In this document: in pieces, positions 58,403-64,000 of the stretch
Layout: the number at the start of each line of letters is the position of its first letter
How positions within the stretch are numbered: position 1 is the stretch's first letter
NCBI GenBank assembly: GCA_944324635.1
Contig: CALUXC010000002.1
Span: 62,001 to 126,000, forward strand
Length of the DNA: 64,000 nucleotides
Source of the DNA: Candidatus Avelusimicrobium intestinipullorum
GTDB taxonomy: Bacteria > Elusimicrobiota > Elusimicrobia > Elusimicrobiales > Elusimicrobiaceae
Reading direction: 5' to 3'
Notes under the pieces: model-generated
Databases searched by the model: none
What the model was told of the DNA's origin: nothing
Seen by the model: only the letters and a program-made list of their open reading frames with translations
Made by a program: the position numbers and the translations under genes

Positions 58403-59350
58403 TTATTTAATTTTGGCAAAAATCATCCGTCCGGACGAAGTTTGCAAAATGGAATAAACGGACACTTCCGCCCGTTTGCCGATGTACTTGCGGCCGTCTT
58501 CCACCACTACCATGGTGCCGTCGTCCAAGTAACCGATTCCCTGTTCTTTTTCTTTGCCGTCTTTCATGATAAACAGGGACATGCTTTCCCCCGGCAACAC
58601 TACCGGTTTCAAAGCCGTGGCCAAGTCGGCAATGTTCAGCGCAATCACGTCGTGCAGCGCGGCCACTTTATTTACGTTAAAATCCAGCGTCACCACTTCG
58701 GCGTCCAGGCTTTTGGCCAATTTTACCACGCGTTCTTCCATCGTTTCGGCCTTAGGCGTTTTGGAAGTAACACGCACGGCGATTTCGGTCAGTTCCTGCA
58801 AGCGGGTGGCTACGTCCAGCCCGCGGCGGCCTTTGGCGCGTTCCAACGGATCTTTGGAAGAGGCCATTTTGTTCAGCTCGTCCAACACAAACACGGGCAG
58901 CACAATAATGCCGGAGAGAAAATTGATTTCGCACAAATCTACAATGCGTCCGTCCATCAGCGCCGTCACGTCGGCCACTTTTAAGTGGTGCCCGGTATAG
59001 GAAAGGCCTTCCAAATCGCGCGATTTAATCAAGCTGGCAATCACGCCAAACACAATAAGCCCGATTTCAATATCACGCCCGTACGCGGCCCAAAAGTTCA
59101 TCACGTCGCCATTGGCGAAGTTGAGCATGCCGTAGTCAAAAAACACAAACAGCATATACCCCAGCAAAAAGCCGGAGCAGGCAATCATAATTTTAATCAG
59201 GCGCAAACGTTTGAACAGCACTTCGCCGCCCACCACCAGCGCCCCGCACAAAAGTCCCGCCAGCAGGCTCATCCATTCTTTGTCAATGAAATTGTAGGTA
59301 AGAAAAGGAAACGCTACCAACGTGGAAATACGAAAAATCCAAATAGGCAT
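58403..59350 (-). CDS. PIN/TRAM-domain membrane protein, YacL type
   Basis: 315 residues from the ATG at 59350, which GGAGGG precedes. Four N-terminal membrane helices (about 5-115), then a PIN nuclease-like domain (about 125-245) with DVTALMDGRIVDLCE, VLPVFVLDELNKMASSKDP and VTLDFNVNK, the acidic set of metal-binding residues, then a TRAM domain (about 250-315; PVVLPGESMSLFIMKDGKEKEQGIGYLDDGTMVVVEDG). This is the YacL/PilT-N type found widely; its RNA substrate is not known. It lies in an operon with ispDF. Confidence 0.9.
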   Translation of the reverse strand: MPIWIFRISTLVAFPFLTYNFIDKEWMSLLAGLLCGALVVGGEVLFKRLRLIKIMIACSGFLLGYMLFVFFDYGMLNFANGDVMNFWAAYGRDIEIGLIVFGVIASLIKSRDLEGLSYTGHHLKVADVTALMDGRIVDLCEINFLSGIIVLPVFVLDELNKMASSKDPLERAKGRRGLDVATRLQELTEIAVRVTSKTPKAETMEERVVKLAKSLDAEVVTLDFNVNKVAALHDVIALNIADLATALKPVVLPGESMSLFIMKDGKEKEQGIGYLDDGTMVVVEDGRKYIGKRAEVSVYSILQTSSGRMIFAKIK

Positions 59351-59463
59351 ATGCCCTCCAAAATATAGGGGAAAACTCCCCAAATAAGACTAGCTATATT
59401 CTACCACTTTACGGGCTTGTTTTGCAGATTTTCTTGGGCGGACGCCCCGACGGAATAAACAGT

Positions 59464-60831
59464 TCAGCTCAGCTTAAGGGCCAAGGCGTTCAAATCGGCC
59501 AGTTCCAGAAGCTGAAGGGTTTTGAGTTTTTGCTTTTCGTTTTTGGTCATAATGGCGGAAAAAGCCTTCTTAAATCCCAAGCGCTGGGCTTCTTCCAAGC
59601 GGCGGTCCAACAGGGGCACCTTGGCCACTTGGCCCAAAATACCCACTTCGGCCATAAACACGCTGTCGGGCGCGATGGGGACTTCTTTGCAGGAGCTGAT
59701 AACAGCCGCACAAACGGCCAAATCCAGGGCAGGGTCTTTAAGTTTTACACCGCCAGCCAAGCTGACGAAAATGTCTTTATTGTCCAAAGACAGGCCGATA
59801 TGCTTTTCCAGCGCCGCAAACAACATCAAACACCGGTTCAAATCCACCCCCGTCGCCACTCTGCGCGGGAACGGATAGCGCGTAGGAGACACCAACGCCT
59901 GCACCTCGGTCAAAATCGGGCGGGAACCCTCCACCGCCAAAGAATAGGCTCTGCCTTTTAACGCGCGGTCCCGTGAGGTTTGGGCAAAGTATTCGCTGGC
60001 GTTTTCCACCGACTCCAGGCCGTGACCCGTCATCTTGAAAAGCCCTATTTCCCCCGTAGAACCAAAGCGGTTTTTGTGCGGACGCAGCAAACGAAGCACA
60101 TTGTCTTTTTCCGTGTCAAAATACAACACGCAGTCCACCATATGCTCCAAAATTTTGGGGCCGGCCAGCTCGCCGTCTTTGGTTACGTGGCCCAGCACAA
60201 AGGTGATAATCCCCTTGGGTTTGCACAGGCGCACCAATTCGCTGGTACATTCCCGCACTTGGGCCACCGTACCGGCGGAAGAAGTAAATTCGGGGTGATA
60301 AACGGTTTGAATAGAATCTAAAATCAGCACGTCCGGGGACACTTGTTCCACGGATTCCACGATTTTTTGGATATCCGTTTCACAATGCAAAAAGATATTA
60401 TCCCCTTTCACGTTCAGGCGTTGGGCACGGCCCGAAATCTGGCCGATGCTTTCTTCGCCGGAAATATACAGCACTTTAAGATTTTTGGAAAGTTCCGCCG
60501 CCACCTGCAGCATAAGCGTAGATTTGCCAATGCCCGGCGCGCCGGCCAGCAGCGTCAGCTGGCCTTTTACCAGCCCGCCGCCCAACAAACGGTCAAACTC
60601 GGAAATATGGGTTTCAATGCGGGGCTCCTGCACGGCTTTACTTTCGGACAGTTTCACAATTTCAGACGAAAAATCCGTAAAGCTGCGCGTGCGCTGGGCC
60701 GCTTTTTTGCTTTCCTGTTGTTTTACTTCTTCCACCAGCGTATTCCACTCCCCGCACTCCGGGCATTTGCCCGCCCACTTGGGGGATTCGTAACCACACT
60801 TCTGGCAGACGAAAACCGTTTTGAATTTCAT
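59464..60831 (-). CDS. radA: DNA repair protein RadA
   Basis: 455 residues from the ATG at 60831, which GAGGAAAG precedes; a longer frame from 60891 would overlap the mlaD stop. Zinc finger CQKCGYESPKWAGKCPECG at the start, Walker A GAPGIGKST, Walker B LILDSIQTVY, the RadA-specific KNRFGSTGEIGLF, and a C-terminal Lon-like domain with SLAGGVKLKDPALDLAVCAA. RadA drives branch migration in recombination. It follows the Mla genes by 7 nt, probably cotranscribed. Confidence 0.96.
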   Translation of the reverse strand: MKFKTVFVCQKCGYESPKWAGKCPECGEWNTLVEEVKQQESKKAAQRTRSFTDFSSEIVKLSESKAVQEPRIETHISEFDRLLGGGLVKGQLTLLAGAPGIGKSTLMLQVAAELSKNLKVLYISGEESIGQISGRAQRLNVKGDNIFLHCETDIQKIVESVEQVSPDVLILDSIQTVYHPEFTSSAGTVAQVRECTSELVRLCKPKGIITFVLGHVTKDGELAGPKILEHMVDCVLYFDTEKDNVLRLLRPHKNRFGSTGEIGLFKMTGHGLESVENASEYFAQTSRDRALKGRAYSLAVEGSRPILTEVQALVSPTRYPFPRRVATGVDLNRCLMLFAALEKHIGLSLDNKDIFVSLAGGVKLKDPALDLAVCAAVISSCKEVPIAPDSVFMAEVGILGQVAKVPLLDRRLEEAQRLGFKKAFSAIMTKNEKQKLKTLQLLELADLNALALKLS

Positions 60832-60838
60832 ACTTTCC

Positions 60839-62131
60839 TCAAGAGCCCGCCATGGCGGCCAACCCGAAGAAGGACGAGATATCCTCATCATTAAACGAGA
60901 TGTTGGCTTTCAAGGCAAAATCGTTGGTTTCCAGCGCGTCGCGCGCCCACGCGCCCACAGAGAAGTAGCGGTTGAAGCGGAAATCCACCCCATAGCTCAA
61001 GTTCGGTTTATTGAACAAGCGGCCATTGATGGTGCGGTCGCGGCCCCAATCGGAGAATTCTCCCGTAAAGGTAAAGCGTTCCAAGAAGTCCGTATCATAG
61101 AACGGTTTAAGTTCCAGCGCCACACCGCCCGCACCGCGGATTAACCCCGCCGATACGGTGGCCCACTTGTTGTACAGGCCGAAGCGTACGTCAAACTTGT
61201 TTTTCTCCAAGTAGTCTTTGGGGTCCAGGGTGTCGTCCTCGTTGCCGATGTTGGCAATACCCGCGCGGTAGAAGGTGTAGCCGCTGGCGGGATAGATTTC
61301 CAGGGCCAGGTCGCTGGTGGCCAGGCTGGGGCCGGGCATGTAGTAGAAGTCATAATCCCAATACACGCGGAAGCGGCTCATCTTGCTCACAAACGTTTTC
61401 ACTTCGCCCATGGTTTCTTTCAAATCTTTTACGCTGTCTTTCACGTCCGCTTTCATCTGCGGGTCTTTAATCAAACTGCCAATCACGCCTTCGCCCTGTT
61501 CCAGGCTGGTCATCAGCGAATCGGCCTTGGCCATCAGCTCGTTCAAGCGGGCGGAAGCTACGTCCAAATTCTGGACCGAGCGGGACAAGTACGGCTTCAT
61601 CTGAGCCACCAGCTGGTTCAAGTTGGCCGACAGCTGGCGCACTTCGTTCATCGTTTCGTTTAACTTATCGCCAAATTCACCGTGGCGGTTTACGCTGTCC
61701 ACAAATTCCTTAATGCTGCCCATCGTTTGGGAAATCATCACGTCCATGGGCACTTCGTCTATCCCCTGCACGTATTGGCCCGGCTGCAGCGCGCCGGAAG
61801 CGGGATTGCCTTGTTCCACCTTGAGGTATTTGGTGCCGATGATACCCGTCATCACCACGCTAAAACGCGCATCGCGGTAGATGGGCACGTCGCGGTGTAC
61901 TTCGGCCACTACGACCACCTGACCGTCTTCAATTTTGATTTGTTTTACGCGGCCCACTTCCACGCCGGAGAGTTTCACCGACGCTTTGACCGGCAAGCCG
62001 GACACGTCTGCAAACGTAACGTTTAATTCATACGAACGAGTGACGGAAAGCCCGCCCAAAAAATAAAGCGAAAAGCCGAAAATAATAAGCCCCACTACGG
62101 TAAAAATACCCAATTTGGTTTCTGGTTTCAT
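60839..62131 (-). CDS. MCE-domain lipid transport protein (MlaD-like) with beta-rich tail
   Basis: 430 residues from the ATG at 62131 (AAGGAT upstream; alternatives at 62149 and 62164 lack one). An N-terminal membrane helix (about 8-28), then the MCE domain (about 38-115) with ADVSGLPVKASVKLSGVEVGRVKQI and the late IIGTKYLKVEQG, then a helical needle (about 130-255), and a 170-residue C-terminus rich in alternating aromatic/hydrophobic residues (VYWDYDFYYMPG, LSYGVDFRFNRYFSVGAWA) that looks like a beta-barrel. Ordinary MlaD is about 180 residues. It should move lipid between membranes with MlaE and MlaF. Confidence 0.85.
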   Translation of the reverse strand: MKPETKLGIFTVVGLIIFGFSLYFLGGLSVTRSYELNVTFADVSGLPVKASVKLSGVEVGRVKQIKIEDGQVVVVAEVHRDVPIYRDARFSVVMTGIIGTKYLKVEQGNPASGALQPGQYVQGIDEVPMDVMISQTMGSIKEFVDSVNRHGEFGDKLNETMNEVRQLSANLNQLVAQMKPYLSRSVQNLDVASARLNELMAKADSLMTSLEQGEGVIGSLIKDPQMKADVKDSVKDLKETMGEVKTFVSKMSRFRVYWDYDFYYMPGPSLATSDLALEIYPASGYTFYRAGIANIGNEDDTLDPKDYLEKNKFDVRFGLYNKWATVSAGLIRGAGGVALELKPFYDTDFLERFTFTGEFSDWGRDRTINGRLFNKPNLSYGVDFRFNRYFSVGAWARDALETNDFALKANISFNDEDISSFFGLAAMAGS

Positions 62132-62176
62132 GCTTGTATCCTTTTTCATTCCCGCGCGGCACACGCCGCGGGCGCG

Positions 62177-62941
62177 TTAATCCTTCATAAGTTTCATTTG
62201 TATCGGGCCTTGGCTGCTGCCGTCCACAAACTGTTTGACATACGGATTATCGGTACGTCTAAATTCGTCCGGGGTACCGTACATTAAAATATGTCCTTCA
62301 TACAAAAAAGCGATATAGTCCGCAATCTTGAAGGCGGATCTCATGTCGTGCGTAATAACGACCGACGTTACCCCCAGCTTGGCCTTCAGGTCCATAATCA
62401 AATCGCTGATAATGTCGGACATAATCGGGTCCAACCCGGTAGTCGGTTCGTCATACAAAATCACTTGCGGCCCCACGGCCAGCACGCGCGCCAAAGCAAC
62501 GCGTTTTTTCATACCGCCGGAAAGCTCGCTGGGGTTCAGCTTGGCCACATCTTCCTGCAAGCCCACCAAGGCCAGTTTTTCTTTGATAATGGCCGGGTAA
62601 TCTTTTTCGGGCGTATCGGTTAAATACTTAAGCCCGAAGGTTACGTTTTCCCCCACGGTCATGGAGTCAAACAACGCCCCCTCCTGGAACAAATATCCAA
62701 AACGGCGGCGCAAGGCGGCCAGCTTAATTTCACTATGGATTTTGGTGATGTCTTTTCCCCCCACCAAAATCTGCCCGCCGGTAGCCTCTTCCAGGCCGAT
62801 TAAACATTTAATCAGCGTGCTTTTGCCCGAGCCGGAACCGCCCAAAATACAGGTGGTTTTGCCTTCCTCTATTTTTAGGTTTACGCCTTTTAGAACTTTT
62901 TTGGTTCCAAAACTTTTTTCCAGCCCGATGATTTCTATCAT
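62177..62941 (-). CDS. MlaF-like lipid transport ATPase
   Basis: 254 residues. Walker A GGSGSGKST, Q-loop LFQEGALFDSMTVGENV (MlaF-typical LFQ.GALFDS), signature LSGGMKKRVALARAL, Walker B VILYDEPTTGLDP and H-loop ITHDM. The ATPase partners MlaE in the Mla retrograde phospholipid transport system. I use the ATG at 62941; a TTG at 62953 is in frame upstream. It overlaps nothing; the mlaE stop is 1 nt upstream of the start. Confidence 0.94.
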   Translation of the reverse strand: MIEIIGLEKSFGTKKVLKGVNLKIEEGKTTCILGGSGSGKSTLIKCLIGLEEATGGQILVGGKDITKIHSEIKLAALRRRFGYLFQEGALFDSMTVGENVTFGLKYLTDTPEKDYPAIIKEKLALVGLQEDVAKLNPSELSGGMKKRVALARVLAVGPQVILYDEPTTGLDPIMSDIISDLIMDLKAKLGVTSVVITHDMRSAFKIADYIAFLYEGHILMYGTPDEFRRTDNPYVKQFVDGSSQGPIQMKLMKD

Positions 62942-62942
62942 A

Positions 62943-63719
62943 TTAAATTCCAAACGCCGTCAAAATGGCGGTTAAGAAATAGTCCAGCACCAAAATCAGC
63001 ACGATTGTCGTCACCACGGCGCCGGTGGTGGATTTACCCACCCCTTCCGCACCGCCACGGGTGCTGATGCCTTTGTAACAGCACACGGTGGCCACCATAA
63101 ACGCAAACACAAACGTTTTGATGAACCCGTGCATAAAGTCGCGCACGCCCATAAAAGAAGTGATGTCCGTCATATACACTTCCCCGGGTACGCCCAGCGC
63201 ATACACGGCCACCAAATAGCCGCCCAATACGCCAAACAAGTTGGAAAATAAGGTTAGAATGGGCATGGTAAGCACAAAGCCAAACATGCGCGGAATAACC
63301 AAATAGCGAATAGGGTTGGTGCCCAGCGTGTACAAGGCGTCAATTTGTTCGGTTACCGCCATGGTGCCGATTTGGGCCGTCACCGCCGCGCCCGCGCGGC
63401 CGGAAACCACCACGCTGGTCAGCACGGGGCCCAACTCGCGAATGAGCGAAAAAGTGACAATCGTCCCCACGAAAATGGGTTCGCCAAAAATATTGCCTAT
63501 CGTGTTGCCCGCCTGCAGCGCCAGCACCATACCCGTAAACAAACTGGTCAGTGCCGTTACACCCAGGGACTCCACGCCAATCGTTACGCTTTGGTCCACC
63601 GCTTGGCGGAATTCAAAACGCGAATGCGTCAGCCAAAACAGGCTGGAGCGCACCATCTGGGCGGCTCCTCCCACTTGGTTGAACATATGCGTCATGTATT
63701 TTCCGATAGCGGTAAACAT
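62943..63719 (-). CDS. MlaE-like lipid transport permease
   Basis: 258 residues of the MlaE/YrbE family. SLFTGMVLALQAG, TFSLIRELGPVLTSVVVSGRAGAAVTAQIGTMAVTEQIDAL and RYLVIPRMFGF are highly conserved family motifs, with five to six membrane helices. It forms the dimeric inner membrane part to which MlaF and the MCE protein bind. The start at 63719 comes 2 nt after the alr stop, so alr and mlaE-F-D-radA form one transcript. Confidence 0.95.
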   Translation of the reverse strand: MFTAIGKYMTHMFNQVGGAAQMVRSSLFWLTHSRFEFRQAVDQSVTIGVESLGVTALTSLFTGMVLALQAGNTIGNIFGEPIFVGTIVTFSLIRELGPVLTSVVVSGRAGAAVTAQIGTMAVTEQIDALYTLGTNPIRYLVIPRMFGFVLTMPILTLFSNLFGVLGGYLVAVYALGVPGEVYMTDITSFMGVRDFMHGFIKTFVFAFMVATVCCYKGISTRGGAEGVGKSTTGAVVTTIVLILVLDYFLTAILTAFGI

Positions 63720-63721
63720 AG

Positions 63722-64000
63722 TTATTCTTTATAAATTCTCGGGACGCGCGGCATCAAAAGAGTGCACAGTTCATAATCAATGGTGCCTGCCTTTTGAGCC
63801 AGTTCCGCAAAAGTCACTTCTTCGTCGCCTTGACGGCCGACGATGACAGCTTCGTCCCCCACGCACACGGGGCCGGCCTGGCTGATGTCCACCATCAGCA
63901 TATCCATCGTCACGTTGCCCAGTACGCGGCAGCGTTTGCCGCGGATTAAAATTTCGGCCTTGTTGGATAAAGCTCTCAAATACCCGTCCCCGTATCCAAG
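63722..64000 (-). CDS. alr: Alanine racemase, C-terminal part (5' end off window)
   Basis: The frame is open to the right edge; 92 codons are present. The visible part has LGYGDGYLRALSNKAEILIRG, GNVTMDMLMVDIS with the family's catalytic region, VCVGDEAVIVG and ends YELCTLLMPRVPRIYKE, typical of the C-terminal beta domain of alanine racemase. It makes D-alanine for peptidoglycan. The active-site Tyr is expected just beyond the edge or in the GYGDGY stretch. Confidence 0.9.
   Translation of the reverse strand, partial: LGYGDGYLRALSNKAEILIRGKRCRVLGNVTMDMLMVDISQAGPVCVGDEAVIVGRQGDEEVTFAELAQKAGTIDYELCTLLMPRVPRIYKE

Overview
The window looks like a chromosomal piece of a diderm bacterium of the Elusimicrobiota, probably a gut-associated lineage. 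This is inferred from style, not from a marker-gene search. It carries several type IV pilin-like genes of the short form with the GFTLIELL leader followed by a conserved AEA/D-TxIGS stretch, a TolC/MacAB-type export set, an Mla (MCE) lipid-transport set and a GC content near 50% outside one AT-rich block. Many promoters use an extended -10 (TGnTAYAAT), and several start codons lie only 5-8 nt after it, so some messages may be leaderless.

Layout. 1-7.1 kb: an open-ended Cys-rich pilin with thrombospondin-type-1-like motifs, a dicarboxylate/amino-acid symporter, and a four-gene tripartite exporter. 7.1-10.5 kb: RNase HI, RNase P RNA, a histidine kinase, TsaC and RsmI. 10.6-15.7 kb: two YfcC-family permeases, a sodium:solute symporter and thiamine pyrophosphokinase. 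15.7-20.0 kb: a tightly overlapping operon (radical SAM, CBM48-like, TsaE, TsaB, RimI, TPR protein). 20.09 kb: tRNA-Ser.

20.2-37.2 kb is an AT-rich integrated element. It has a large serine recombinase, two DUF2924 proteins (one near each end), DUF4314 and other small genes, a three-gene lipoprotein/membrane/ankyrin cargo flanked by two diverged copies of a tRNA 3'-end-plus-terminator repeat, an IS3-derived remnant with its inverted ends, and a defence module. The defence module holds a GATC-type restriction-modification set (an HTH-fused Dam methylase, a DpnII-family endonuclease and a second methylase) next to a probable HhH-GPD DNA glycosylase with a Cys-rich tail, followed by four unrecognised genes. 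The glycosylase in a GATC restriction locus is the most unusual combination in the window.

37.3-49.1 kb: ordinary host genes (MBL hydrolase, DUF2207 membrane protein, nucleotidyltransferase, MalQ, RidA, tRNA-Lys and tRNA-Glu, an EamA transporter broken by one in-frame TGA, MsrBA, an Slp-like lipoprotein, a flavoredoxin-like protein). 49.2-51.8 kb: a pilin cluster with a very recent 607-bp tandem duplication and a degenerate pilin lacking Glu5. 51.8-64 kb: MarC, a CLC channel, adenosine deaminase, CysS, a lipoprotein, IspDF, a PIN/TRAM protein, RadA, MlaD-like (with a beta-barrel-like tail), MlaF, MlaE and the 3' end of alanine racemase.
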